Assembly (NCBI RefSeq): GCF_030503615.1
Contig: NZ_CP129963.1
Span: forward strand, 744,001 to 808,000
Direction: 5' to 3'
Source of the DNA: Sphingobacterium sp. BN32
Lineage (GTDB): Bacteria; Bacteroidota; Bacteroidia; Sphingobacteriales; Sphingobacteriaceae
DNA: 64,000 bases
Shown piece by piece: positions 28,122 through 36,144 of this stretch. A model generated the notes under the pieces. The model worked only from the letters and a program-made list of their open reading frames with translations. It ran no database searches and was not told where the DNA came from. Each line of letters opens with the position of its first letter. Within the stretch, counting starts at the first letter, position 1. The translations under genes and the position numbers were made by a program.

Positions 28122-28305
28122 TCCTTTCATACCCATATCAAACCCGCTCCGAAAGGGTTGATCATTGGGACTGGAAGGGATCTGCATAAAAATAGAGTTG
28201 TCGAAGCTTTCGTTAGCTTTACGCTAATGTCTCACTTCTCAAATTTAATATCTATTCCCAACAGATGTTGAAAAAAAATGATTTGAATATGAGTTGATTT
28301 TCAGA

Positions 28306-28313
28306 TACTTTTG
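28306..28313 (+). promoter_or_regulatory. Bacteroidota -7 box (TACTTTTG) of the NlpC/P60 gene
   Basis: Exact TAnnTTTG match 15 bp before the ATG at 28329. The TTG at 28311 lies within it and cannot be the start. Confidence 0.6.
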
Positions 28314-28328
28314 AATATGCGATTCGAT

Positions 28329-28916
28329 ATGAAAGTTAATTTTGCCGTACTGTTTTTATTATTAGGTGCTTTACTGTTCAGTTCATGTGGTGCTAAGAAG
28401 AAGTCCGCCAGCGGGCCATTGGTCGGAGGGGGGCGCCCGAGTAAGAATGCGCCGATCAGTGATGCGAGTGATGCTCGTGGGATGGAATACTCCAAGGATA
28501 AGTTGGAGAATTATGCTGCACTTTTAGGGGTCAAACAAAAAGAACTCGATAATAAAAGTCTGTATTACGTAATTGACGAGTGGATGGGTACACCACATCG
28601 AATGGGAGGCTTGGACAAGCGCGGTGTGGATTGCTCTGGGTTTGTAGGGATGTTGTATCGCAAAGCATATGGGAAGGATTTGCCACGCAGCTCACGCGAT
28701 ATGGCAGAGGTTATCAAACGTAAATATGACAGGCAGCTAAAGGAGGGCGATTTGGTGTTTTTCTCTTTCGGCGGTCGCAATATAGACCATGTGGGAATCT
28801 ATTTGCATAACGATAAGTTTGTGCATGTATCGACCAGAAAAGGCGTTATCATCTCCAGTTTGAAAGACGCATGGTACTCGAAATATTTCACGCGTTGCGG
28901 CACACCAACGATTTAA
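28329..28916 (+). CDS. NlpC/P60-family cell-wall endopeptidase, lipoprotein
   Basis: About 195 residues from the ATG used here. A lipoprotein signal with lipobox FSSC is followed by a short linker and an NlpC/P60 (C40) domain. The catalytic Cys102 is in DCSGFV, the His is near residue 153 in DHVGIYLH, and a third polar residue is in the following FVHVST. Such enzymes cut D-glutamyl-diaminopimelate bonds in peptidoglycan stem peptides. The protein is probably anchored in the outer or inner membrane facing the periplasm. Monocistronic with its own -7 box. Two further in-frame starts upstream (TTG 28311, ATG 28317) are less likely because the promoter overlaps them. Confidence 0.9.
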   Translation: MKVNFAVLFLLLGALLFSSCGAKKKSASGPLVGGGRPSKNAPISDASDARGMEYSKDKLENYAALLGVKQKELDNKSLYYVIDEWMGTPHRMGGLDKRGVDCSGFVGMLYRKAYGKDLPRSSRDMAEVIKRKYDRQLKEGDLVFFSFGGRNIDHVGIYLHNDKFVHVSTRKGVIISSLKDAWYSKYFTRCGTPTI

Positions 28917-28996
28917 TGGTAAGTTCGATCTACTCGATTGCAAGTAATGGAATTCTCATATTAGAAATAAAGGTCGCTTTAATGCCTGCAAATCTT

Positions 28997-29004
28997 TACT
29001 TTTG
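28997..29004 (+). promoter_or_regulatory. Bacteroidota -7 box (TACTTTTG)
   Basis: Exact TAnnTTTG match, 22 bp before the start of the small anchored protein at 29027. Confidence 0.55.
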
Positions 29005-29026
29005 TCCAAATTTTTAAAGACTTGTC

Positions 29027-29527
29027 ATGCAAGATAGAACAAAACGAATTTTTATTGCCCTTTGTATCATTATCCCATTCTTGATTTACTGTGTTTATTA
29101 TTATGCAGGGATGATTAAGAATGCGCCCTACCGTTTTTCTGATTTTGAATCGATAGAATTGGTTTATGGTTATCCTGATTCCATGTTAAATCAGTACAAC
29201 TCTAAAACGCATAAATATCAATATTTGACGAAACAAGGCGAGGTCGTTAAGGATACGCTGAAGCTGCGCGATGATGATTTATTATACTTGCACCGGAAGG
29301 CAATGGAGCTGGGGTATTGGAATGTTGCAGATGATATGACTACGCCGGAAGACAAAAGAACGACCGGAGCGCGCGTTCCACGTTATAAATTGACGTTCAA
29401 TTACAAAGAGAAATCTAAGTCAGTGACGCTAGATGCGGATTATGAAGGCGTGCAGAAGATGAAAGACGCTGCCAAGACTACCATTGATGAGGTTTTAAAC
29501 ATGATTGCGACAGCAAAGGCAAGATAA
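29027..29527 (+). CDS. Small membrane-anchored protein of unknown function
   Basis: 166 residues. One hydrophobic helix at about 8-28 (IFIALCIIIPFLIYCVYYY) acts as anchor or uncleaved signal; the rest is soluble, charged and predicted mixed alpha/beta. No known motif was recognised. It has its own -7 box and is followed by a region with a possible small RNA. The gene looks real: a good start with AT-rich leader and regular codon use. Confidence 0.7.
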   Translation: MQDRTKRIFIALCIIIPFLIYCVYYYAGMIKNAPYRFSDFESIELVYGYPDSMLNQYNSKTHKYQYLTKQGEVVKDTLKLRDDDLLYLHRKAMELGYWNVADDMTTPEDKRTTGARVPRYKLTFNYKEKSKSVTLDADYEGVQKMKDAAKTTIDEVLNMIATAKAR

Positions 29528-29848
29528 TAAGCGAAACTTTATTATTTAATTTTCGCTTAACTATAACTTTACAACATAGCGATACCTTTGAGTCAAGTAA
29601 TTTGTTTCAATAAATTGTTTGGTGATTTAAAGGTTATTAGGTAAACAAGAAAGAGGTCGACCCCCCATCGGCCTCTTTTATTTTTTCTCTTCCACTGTTT
29701 TTAGATTTTCCTCTCTCTAAATTTACTTATTACATTTCTCAATAATTTTTCTTACTAAAACCCATTAGGAAAAAGAATTGCCGTGTTTCAATAATTTTAG
29801 CGTTGTATGTTTAGAATATTTCCATAACTTTCCTTTAAAAATTAAATT
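29528..29848. other. Gene-free region with possible small RNA
   Basis: 321 bp between the anchored protein and aqpZ. It contains the candidate transcript 29595-29680 and otherwise AT-rich DNA with no coding frame. Confidence 0.6.
29583..29680 (+). ncRNA. Candidate small RNA (promoter-like box plus terminator)
   Basis: TACCTTTG (29583-29590) is an exact -7 box with no gene behind it. About 60 bp later, stem AGAGGTCGA / TCGGCCTCT (29652-29676, one wobble) with a C-rich loop is followed by TTTTATTTTTTC, a good terminator. A transcript of about 85 nt would result. No -33 box at N19 was seen, and no known RNA family was recognised; the hairpin could also simply terminate the upstream gene. Confidence 0.3.
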
Positions 29849-30574
29849 ATGGAAACAAAAATCTCTTCGAAATTCATTGCTGAGCTGATTGGGACTTTCG
29901 GTTTAGTATTATTTGGATGTGGTGCCGCAGCGATCGCTGGTGGCGACACACTGGCACAAACATCTGGGTTAGGCTTATTGGGGATCTCGTTAGCTTTCGG
30001 GTTCTCGGTTGTTGTTTTTGCGTATGCGATTGGTGGTATTTCTGGCTGCCATATTAATCCAGCCGTAACAATCGGGGTGCTGGTATCCGGCCGCATGTCA
30101 TTCAAAGACGCAATTGTTTACATTATCGCACAATTAATAGGAGCGTTAATTGGAGCCTTTGTATTAAAGACTGTTCTTTCCGGACAACTTGCAGGTTTTA
30201 CTGCTGGCGAATGGGCCTTTGGATCAAACGGATGGGGTAAAGGATATCAGAATGAATACAATATGACCGCTGCATTTATCACAGAGACTGTATTGACCGC
30301 TGTATTCCTATTTGTTATTTTGGCGACCACCTCAAAAGTGGGTAATGGAACAATGGCTGGTCTAGCGATTGGTTTCACATTAGTTTTAATCCACCTTTTC
30401 GCAATTCCAATCACCGGAACATCGGTAAATCCTGCGCGTAGCTTTGGTCCAGCATTGTTGGCTGGGGGGCAAGCGCTATCGCAACTCTGGTTGTTTTTTG
30501 CCGCTCCAATCTTAGGAGCAATTATTGGTGCTATGCTTTGGAAAGTTACTTACGCGGAACCTAAAGAAGCATAA
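29849..30574 (+). CDS. aqpZ: Aquaporin (MIP family)
   Basis: 241-residue membrane channel. The two half-helix NPA motifs are present as HINPAVTIG (about residue 70) and TSVNPARSFG (about 195), with six membrane helices between and around. The Arg after the second NPA and the His in front of the second loop favour a water-selective AqpZ over a glycerol facilitator. Monocistronic with a following hairpin at 30606. No regulator is adjacent. Confidence 0.93.
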   Translation: METKISSKFIAELIGTFGLVLFGCGAAAIAGGDTLAQTSGLGLLGISLAFGFSVVVFAYAIGGISGCHINPAVTIGVLVSGRMSFKDAIVYIIAQLIGALIGAFVLKTVLSGQLAGFTAGEWAFGSNGWGKGYQNEYNMTAAFITETVLTAVFLFVILATTSKVGNGTMAGLAIGFTLVLIHLFAIPITGTSVNPARSFGPALLAGGQALSQLWLFFAAPILGAIIGAMLWKVTYAEPKEA

Positions 30575-30605
30575 TTTCGAATTCTTAAAAGATTAACAAT
30601 AATGC

Positions 30606-30635
30606 GAAGCCTCCAGATGGGGGCTTCTTCTGTTA
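30606..30635 (+). terminator. Terminator after aqpZ
   Basis: 9-bp stem GAAGCCTCC / GGGGGCTTC (one wobble), loop AGAT, followed by a T-rich stretch. Confidence 0.7.
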
Positions 30636-30733
30636 TTTCTCGCTCGCAAGCTCTATGCTGTAGGCAAGCTTCAGGTTCCTAAGTCGTTCAAGGTATTGCA
30701 CCTGTTTTTGTACTTATTCTAGTTTGCATCTTG

Positions 30734-30764
30734 TTGTTCATCCCCTCAAAAATGATTATCTTCG
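30734..30764 (+). promoter_or_regulatory. Probable dnaX promoter
   Basis: TTG (30734-30736), 20-bp spacer, TATCTTCG (30757-30764), one mismatch from TAnnTTTG. The dnaX ATG follows four bases later, so the mRNA would be nearly leaderless. Confidence 0.4.
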
Positions 30765-30767
30765 CAC

Positions 30768-32600
30768 ATGGATAATTTTATTGTTTCTGCACGAAAATAC
30801 AGGCCGGTTACTTTCGACTCGGTAGTAGGTCAGCAACACATTACCGGAACTCTTAAAAATGCGATTCGCAACAATCAATTGGCGCAGGCATTTTTGTTTT
30901 GTGGACCGCGTGGTGTGGGTAAAACGACTTGCGCACGTATTTTGGCAAAAACAATAAATTGTGAACAGATTACAGCAGAGAACGAAGCCTGTGGCGAATG
31001 TGATAGCTGTAAATCCTTTCAGAATGGCAATTCCTTTAGTATTCACGAACTGGATGCGGCCTCGAACAACTCGGTAGATGATATACGATCGTTAATTGAT
31101 CAAGTTCGTATCCCACCTCAGACTGGTAAGTATAAAATCTATATCATCGATGAGGTGCACATGCTATCGCAACAAGCTTTCAATGCATTCTTAAAGACGC
31201 TAGAAGAACCACCATCCTATGCTATATTTATTTTAGCAACAACCGAGAAACACAAGATTCTTCCAACCATTCTATCGCGTTGTCAAATCTTCGACTTCAA
31301 TAGGATTAAGGTGGAGGATATGGCGAACCATTTAGCTTCCATCGCTGCGAAAGAGGGGATAAGTTTCGAGTCAGACGGTCTGCATGTGATTGCCCAAAAA
31401 GCCGATGGTGGATTGCGTGATGCCTTATCTATGTTCGACCAAATTGTAAGTTTCTCGAACAAGCAATTGACTTATAAAGCGGTTATCGATAACCTCAATA
31501 TCCTTGACTACGATTATTACTTCCAATTGCTGGATGCAATTTATAAGCAGGATGCAGCAAATGCTCTATTAGTATTTGATTCCATTTTGAATAAGGGTTT
31601 CGATGGCGGACATTTTATATCCGGTCTATCGAGCCATATCAGAAATTTACTTGTGACCAAGGATCCCTCAACATTAAAGTTGTTAGAGGTTAGCGAGAAT
31701 GTGAAAAAACGCTACTTGGAGCAGGCGCAGCAATTGTCTAGCGGACTACTATTATCCGCATTAAATATTGCGAACCAATGCGAGATAAACTACCGTACCA
31801 GCAAGAATCAACGCTTGCAGGTAGAACTGGCCTTGCTGAAGATGTGTCATATTGCGAGTGCTATCGCATTAGCCCAAAACGGTATACCAGCGCAAGCTGA
31901 AGTAAAAAAAAAACTCCCTGAGTCTGGGATAGCTGCGGCGCCGCAAACAGCGTCGTCTGCCAATAACTCCAGTCAGTTTACCAGTCCTGTTGCCAAACAG
32001 ATCGAAAACTCTGCTACAACAACAGCGACACCGAATACAGCTCCTGCTAAGGCAGCAGTTACTAGTCCGGTAGTAGATGCAGCAACAACAAAAGCAAACG
32101 AGACGGCTGCCAAGCCAGCGTTCAAGGGCTGGGGGAACTTCAAACCTGCGAATTCTCTACCGAACCTGAATACCATTTTTGACGAAAAGAAAACGAGTGA
32201 TTCGGAAGGTCCGGAATTGGTTGAAGGTTCTGAATACTTAGAAGTTACCCAGAATGCTTTTCTTTCCAAGTGGAATATCTTCGCCGAGAAATTAAAGGCT
32301 GATAACAAGATTACCCTATTTACGATCATGACGGCCAGTACGCCTACCTTGAATGGCGTAACGATCGAGGTGGAAGTTGAAAATGCTGTGCAATCAGATC
32401 AACTGAAATTAGGTAAGATCGATATATTAAACTTTCTTCGGGTGGAGCTTCGCAATTTTGCCTTAGACTTGAATGTCTCGATGGTCGAGAAAACGAAAGA
32501 TCGAAAGCCCTACACTGCGCAGGAGAAATATCAGGCGATGGTTGCCAAGAACCCGCTGCTGGAAGAATTGCGAAAAACCTTTGATTTAGGACTAAGTTAA
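30768..32600 (+). CDS. dnaX: DNA polymerase III subunit tau (with likely gamma short form)
   Basis: Clamp-loader ATPase. Walker A GPRGVGKTT is at 46-54, the zinc-binding Cys residues lie in CGECDSC (75-81, with Cys65 before), Walker B is IIDEVHML and the SRC motif is in LSRCQIF. The collar domain ends at about 375. A Ser/Thr/Ala/Pro-rich linker (about 383-480) and a C-terminal polymerase-binding part follow. Right at the end of the collar, codons 379-382 form a run of ten A (31904-31913). A -1 shift meets TGA at 31919-31921, and a +1 shift meets TAG at 31930-31932, so slippage would give a ~384-residue gamma-like protein. Confidence 0.96.
   Translation: MDNFIVSARKYRPVTFDSVVGQQHITGTLKNAIRNNQLAQAFLFCGPRGVGKTTCARILAKTINCEQITAENEACGECDSCKSFQNGNSFSIHELDAASNNSVDDIRSLIDQVRIPPQTGKYKIYIIDEVHMLSQQAFNAFLKTLEEPPSYAIFILATTEKHKILPTILSRCQIFDFNRIKVEDMANHLASIAAKEGISFESDGLHVIAQKADGGLRDALSMFDQIVSFSNKQLTYKAVIDNLNILDYDYYFQLLDAIYKQDAANALLVFDSILNKGFDGGHFISGLSSHIRNLLVTKDPSTLKLLEVSENVKKRYLEQAQQLSSGLLLSALNIANQCEINYRTSKNQRLQVELALLKMCHIASAIALAQNGIPAQAEVKKKLPESGIAAAPQTASSANNSSQFTSPVAKQIENSATTTATPNTAPAKAAVTSPVVDAATTKANETAAKPAFKGWGNFKPANSLPNLNTIFDEKKTSDSEGPELVEGSEYLEVTQNAFLSKWNIFAEKLKADNKITLFTIMTASTPTLNGVTIEVEVENAVQSDQLKLGKIDILNFLRVELRNFALDLNVSMVEKTKDRKPYTAQEKYQAMVAKNPLLEELRKTFDLGLS
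31904..31913 (+). promoter_or_regulatory. A10 slippage site in dnaX (candidate programmed frameshift)
   Basis: Ten consecutive A in frame GTA AAA AAA AAA CTC. Runs of nine A in Thermus dnaX cause transcriptional slippage, and A AAA AAG in E. coli dnaX causes -1 frameshifting; both make gamma. Here both alternative frames close within seven codons. Confidence 0.6.
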
Positions 32601-32613
32601 TCGATATCTTTTC

Positions 32614-32621
32614 TACTTTTG
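32614..32621 (+). promoter_or_regulatory. Bacteroidota -7 box (TACTTTTG) of rlmB
   Basis: Exact TAnnTTTG match, 58 bp before rlmB, giving a leader of about 50 nt. Confidence 0.5.
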
Positions 32622-32679
32622 TACTTTCCTAACTTATCAACGTATAAGCTAGGTTTCTATATTTTAAATAATTCAGCAC

Positions 32680-33456
32680 ATGCAACAATTTCAACGCAGG
32701 GAAAGACCCGAAAAGAGAGAGACTAACCAAATGGTATTCGGTATTCGTGCCGTTATGGAAGCTATCGATAGTGGACGAGAAATCGAATCCTTGTTTGTTC
32801 AACGTGGTTTATCCGGTACTTTGTTTGCAGAATTTAAGGCGCTGATTAAAGAGCATCAAATTGCTTATCAACAGGTTCCTATTGAAAAATTGAACCGTAT
32901 TACAAAAAAGAATCACCAGGGGATCATCGCTGTGATCTCTCCAATCATTTATCAGAATATTGAGGATTTACTTCCAGTCATTTATGAAAAAGGGGAGACG
33001 CCATTGTTGTTGATGTTAGATGGTGTTACCGATGTTCGGAATATGGGGGCTATTGCTCGTACAGCAGAATGTGCCGGTGTACACGCGATCATTGTCCCGA
33101 AAAAAGGTTCAGCGGAAATCAACCCCGATGCTATCAAAACCTCAGCAGGAGCGTTGTTTAAGATCCCTGTTTGTCGTCAAGATTCATTGAGCAAGACGGC
33201 TAAATTTTTGATTGATTCTGGCGTTCAACTTGTTGTCAGTACAGAGAAGACGAAAGAATCGATCTATGATGTGGATTATACAGGTCCTTCCTGTGTTATC
33301 ATGGGGGCTGAAGATGTTGGTGTGTCGGATGATCTTATCCGTATCTCTGATAAATTGGCTAAGATACCGATGTTCGGTGAGATTGGTTCATTGAATGTAT
33401 CCGTATCGGCTGCGGTGGTTATCTACGAGGCAATTCGCCAACGTAATATTGATTAA
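32680..33456 (+). CDS. rlmB: 23S rRNA (guanosine-2'-O-)-methyltransferase, SpoU/TrmH family
   Basis: 258 residues, normal length for RlmB, which methylates G2251 of 23S rRNA with SAM. The N-terminal substrate-binding domain begins with VFGIRAVMEAIDSGR. The SPOUT domain shows the three SpoU motifs: DGVTDVRNMGAIARTAECAG, then VIMGAEDVGVSDDLI, then IPMFGEIGSLNVSVSAAVVIYE, i.e. a complete knot and SAM site. The HPP gene follows two bases after its stop. Related TrmH/RlmB-like enzymes have other targets, so the exact nucleotide is inferred from the family. Confidence 0.88.
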   Translation: MQQFQRRERPEKRETNQMVFGIRAVMEAIDSGREIESLFVQRGLSGTLFAEFKALIKEHQIAYQQVPIEKLNRITKKNHQGIIAVISPIIYQNIEDLLPVIYEKGETPLLLMLDGVTDVRNMGAIARTAECAGVHAIIVPKKGSAEINPDAIKTSAGALFKIPVCRQDSLSKTAKFLIDSGVQLVVSTEKTKESIYDVDYTGPSCVIMGAEDVGVSDDLIRISDKLAKIPMFGEIGSLNVSVSAAVVIYEAIRQRNID

Positions 33457-33458
33457 CC

Positions 33459-34076
33459 TTGGTTAAAAAAATCAAAAGATCGTTCAATCGTCATTATCGG
33501 GTCTACCGTTATGTTATGTATAAGGAGACTCTGGTGGATGTGCGAGAGCATTTCTGGTCTTTTGTTGGGGCGTTTATTGGCATTGGCATCATTGCCTATC
33601 TGCAGTCCTTGCAACTTCCTGCGCTAGAAAATATTTTTCTGATAGGTTCTTTTGGTGCTTCGGCGGTTCTGGTCTACGGTGCTATTCAAAGTCCTTTAGC
33701 ACAGCCAAGAAACTTAATTGGAGGGCATGTAGTCTCCGCATTGGTAGGCGTGACGGTCGGGAAGTTGCTTCCCGATGTGATTTGGCTAACCGCACCATTA
33801 GCTGTTGCTTTCTCCATTGTTTTTATGCAGATAACCAAAACGCTGCACCCTCCGGGAGGAGCTACCGCATTGATTGCCGTTAGCTCAGGAACAAAGATCG
33901 CTAGCATGGGCTATATGTACGTGTTGTCGCCCGTGTTCAGCGGCGCCATGATCTTATTCTTAGTCGCCCTTCTGTTTAACAACGTCACCAAGAAGCGACA
34001 CTATCCAGTTAAAGCCTCTAGATTACGTAAATCCCGACGCATTCAATTAAGCAAGAGATTTAAAGGGAATCCTTAA
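33459..34076 (+). CDS. HPP-family integral membrane protein
   Basis: 205 residues with four predicted membrane helices. The motif LHPPGGATALIAV with the HPP tripeptide defines the family. Related proteins in cyanobacteria and plants take part in nitrite transport, but the role in heterotrophs is not established. The start given is a TTG two bases after the rlmB stop, which suggests coupling. An ATG at 33516 (before YKETLVDV) is an equally possible start, since no ribosome-binding sequence favours either. The C-terminal 35 residues are strongly basic. Confidence 0.82.
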   Translation: MVKKIKRSFNRHYRVYRYVMYKETLVDVREHFWSFVGAFIGIGIIAYLQSLQLPALENIFLIGSFGASAVLVYGAIQSPLAQPRNLIGGHVVSALVGVTVGKLLPDVIWLTAPLAVAFSIVFMQITKTLHPPGGATALIAVSSGTKIASMGYMYVLSPVFSGAMILFLVALLFNNVTKKRHYPVKASRLRKSRRIQLSKRFKGNP

Positions 34077-34172
34077 TTCCGAAAAGACAGTATCAGGAGA
34101 TTTTATTGCTAGACAAAAAAGCTGTACCTAGTATTCCTAAATACAGCCCTTTATTATTATACTTGAGATTTA

Positions 34173-35663
34173 TTATTCTATATTTTTGTTGCCGTTGGCT
34201 TCTTTTTCTTTTCTCAGTACAGAATTTCTGTAACCATAAGCAAAGTAAAATGCTACACCAATTGCCATCCAGATTCCTAGACGCTCCCAGCTTTCAATAG
34301 GAAGTCCAGCCATCATCAATACACATACTAAAATTCCTAAGATCGGAACCAGCGGTACCAATGGTGTTTTGAATGGACGTTCAATTTCGGGATTCGTTTT
34401 TCTTAACACCAAAATACCAATACATACGAGTGTAAATGCAAATAGCGTCCCGATACTTACCATATGGCCTAAATCGGATACGGGAACAAAACCAGCGAAT
34501 ATACTTACGAAAACCATAAAGACTGCATTTGTTTTCCAAGGTGTTTGGCGTTTTGAAAGATCAGAAAAGAACTTCGGTAATAGACCATCTTTACTCATCG
34601 AATAGAATACGCGGCTTTGACCTAATAGCATCACGAGGATAACCGATGTGTATCCGGCAATGATCGTCACGATCATCGCAGTATTCAAGAAGTGGTATCC
34701 TGTTTTAGCGAATGCAGTCGCAACGGGTTTCGCATCGCCACTGAAAGCCGTATAAGGTGCTAAGCCGGTCATCACGTAGGAGAAAAGCACGTATAAAATG
34801 GTACAAATCACCAATGAACCAATGATTCCGATTGGCATATCTTTCTTTGGATTTTTAGCTTCTTGTGCTGCTGTACTAACCGCGTCAAAACCGATGAATG
34901 CAAAGAACACTACACCTGCAGCCTGTAAAACGCCTGTCCAGCCGTAATGTCCTCTATAGTCGGATCCCCAGAAATCCCAAAAACTCATAGTGCCTTGTTT
35001 TACCATATCTTCCCCTTCATTTGCAGGGATAAATGGTGTATGATTAGAAGGGTCAATAAATTGCCAGCCTAATACAATAAATAAAATAACAACGCCTACT
35101 TTTAGAATAACCAGAATATTGTTAACCGCAGATGATTCTTGCGTTCCTCGCATCAATAGGAGTGATAGTAAACAGACAATAACAATAGCTGGAAGGTTGA
35201 TCATTCCGCCTTCGAAAGGACCTGCAAGCAAGTCAGGGGGGATATGTATGCCTACCATGAGTAAAAGCTCATTAAAATATTGTGACCAGCTAACTGCGAC
35301 GGTTGCGGCAGCTAATGCATACTCCAGCACCAGATCCCATCCGATAATCCAAGCCATAAACTCGCCCATAGTTGCATAGGAATAGGTATAGGCACTCCCT
35401 GCTACAGGAATCATGGATGCAAACTCAGCGTAGCATAAACCGGCGAAAGCACAGCCAACGGCTGCGATAATGAAAGAAAGCATAACGGCAGGGCCCGCAT
35501 GATCGGCAGCGGCAATACCCGTTAAAGAAAAAAGTCCCGCTCCGATGATTGCGCCAATGCCTAAGGCGATTAATCCCGTGCTGGACAAGGTTCTCTTTAA
35601 TGTTCCTTCACCGCTCTGTTCTGCTTCGGAAATTAATTTAGAAATTGATTTTTTATACCACAT
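34173..35663 (-). CDS. APC-family amino acid permease
   Basis: 496-residue transporter with about twelve membrane helices. The N-terminal pattern GLIALGIGAIIGAGLFSLTGIAA is the glycine-rich substrate-binding helix of the cationic amino acid transporter-like branch; VVFFAFIGFDAVSTAAQEAKNPKKDMP and the later VLLGQSRVFYSMSKDGLLP are also diagnostic. Probably amino acid:proton symport; substrate unknown. Monocistronic. An exact -7 box lies 27 bp upstream. Confidence 0.9.
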   Translation of the reverse strand: MWYKKSISKLISEAEQSGEGTLKRTLSSTGLIALGIGAIIGAGLFSLTGIAAADHAGPAVMLSFIIAAVGCAFAGLCYAEFASMIPVAGSAYTYSYATMGEFMAWIIGWDLVLEYALAAATVAVSWSQYFNELLLMVGIHIPPDLLAGPFEGGMINLPAIVIVCLLSLLLMRGTQESSAVNNILVILKVGVVILFIVLGWQFIDPSNHTPFIPANEGEDMVKQGTMSFWDFWGSDYRGHYGWTGVLQAAGVVFFAFIGFDAVSTAAQEAKNPKKDMPIGIIGSLVICTILYVLFSYVMTGLAPYTAFSGDAKPVATAFAKTGYHFLNTAMIVTIIAGYTSVILVMLLGQSRVFYSMSKDGLLPKFFSDLSKRQTPWKTNAVFMVFVSIFAGFVPVSDLGHMVSIGTLFAFTLVCIGILVLRKTNPEIERPFKTPLVPLVPILGILVCVLMMAGLPIESWERLGIWMAIGVAFYFAYGYRNSVLRKEKEANGNKNIE

Positions 35664-35689
35664 AAATTTAGATAAGATAATTAACGGTT

Positions 35690-35697
35690 CAAACGTA
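35690..35697 (-). promoter_or_regulatory. Bacteroidota -7 box (TACGTTTG) of the permease
   Basis: Exact TAnnTTTG match on the minus strand, 26 bp before the start codon. Confidence 0.55.
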
Positions 35698-36096
35698 CAA
35701 AAAAATTAAAGATTTCTACATATCATTAACAAATTATCATCAATAGCTTTGATTTGTTGAATAATCAACTATTAATCGCTTCTTCTATTGCTATTTATTT
35801 GTTTTGGATGAAAATCTTAGAATCATATTCTTTAGATATTTATTTCTGCCAAACTTTATTTTAATTGTATTTCGCAATGACAGACCCTATTCACTTAAAC
35901 GTGATCTCAGTTTTTTTTGAAAACCGCTTTTAAATGGTCGTCAATGGCGTTTCTAGAGCGATGGAAAGCAATTGAATTGGTTAGTTTCCCTTGAATGTTT
36001 TGCTAAAACGACTATGCAATTAAAGGATAATCGGCTACATTTCAAATATTTATTTTCATAAAACATTGACTTTTAGGAATAACTAATTATTTTTCC

Positions 36097-36128
36097 TATC
36101 TTTGCACCGCCTTAGGCAATTGTGCCTA
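36097..36128 (+). promoter_or_regulatory. Helicase promoter -7 box and leader hairpin
   Basis: TATCTTTG at 36097-36104 is an exact -7 box. The predicted leader (about 36110-36144) contains a perfect 6-bp hairpin TAGGCA / TGCCTA (36113-36128) with loop ATTG. Position in the leader of a cold-shock-type helicase suggests an RNA control element; this is inference. Confidence 0.5.
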
Positions 36129-36144
36129 TTGTATATTTTATTTC

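Larger units (their letters stand above)
27790..28328. other. Gene-free region rich in dispersed and tandem repeats
   Basis: About 540 bp between the EamA gene (-) and the NlpC/P60 gene (+). It contains the TTAGA-type tract, two copies of the composite repeat, a 22-bp tandem repeat and a degenerate hairpin. No credible coding frame. Confidence 0.7.
35664..36144. other. Divergent intergenic region, permease - DEAD-box helicase
   Basis: 481 bp, AT-rich, no coding frame. It contains the permease -7 box (35690-35697), a small palindrome GTTGAATAATCAAC (about 35757-35770), the helicase -7 box and a leader hairpin. Confidence 0.65.

Noticed and set aside
28078..28142. CRISPR-like tandem repeat
   Set aside because: Units are 22 bp, directly adjacent with no spacers, only two exact copies, and no cas genes are in the window.
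31973..32329. Minus-strand open frame of 118 codons inside dnaX
   Set aside because: It is antisense to the low-complexity linker, whose Ala/Thr codon bias leaves the opposite strand open. No independent coding signal.
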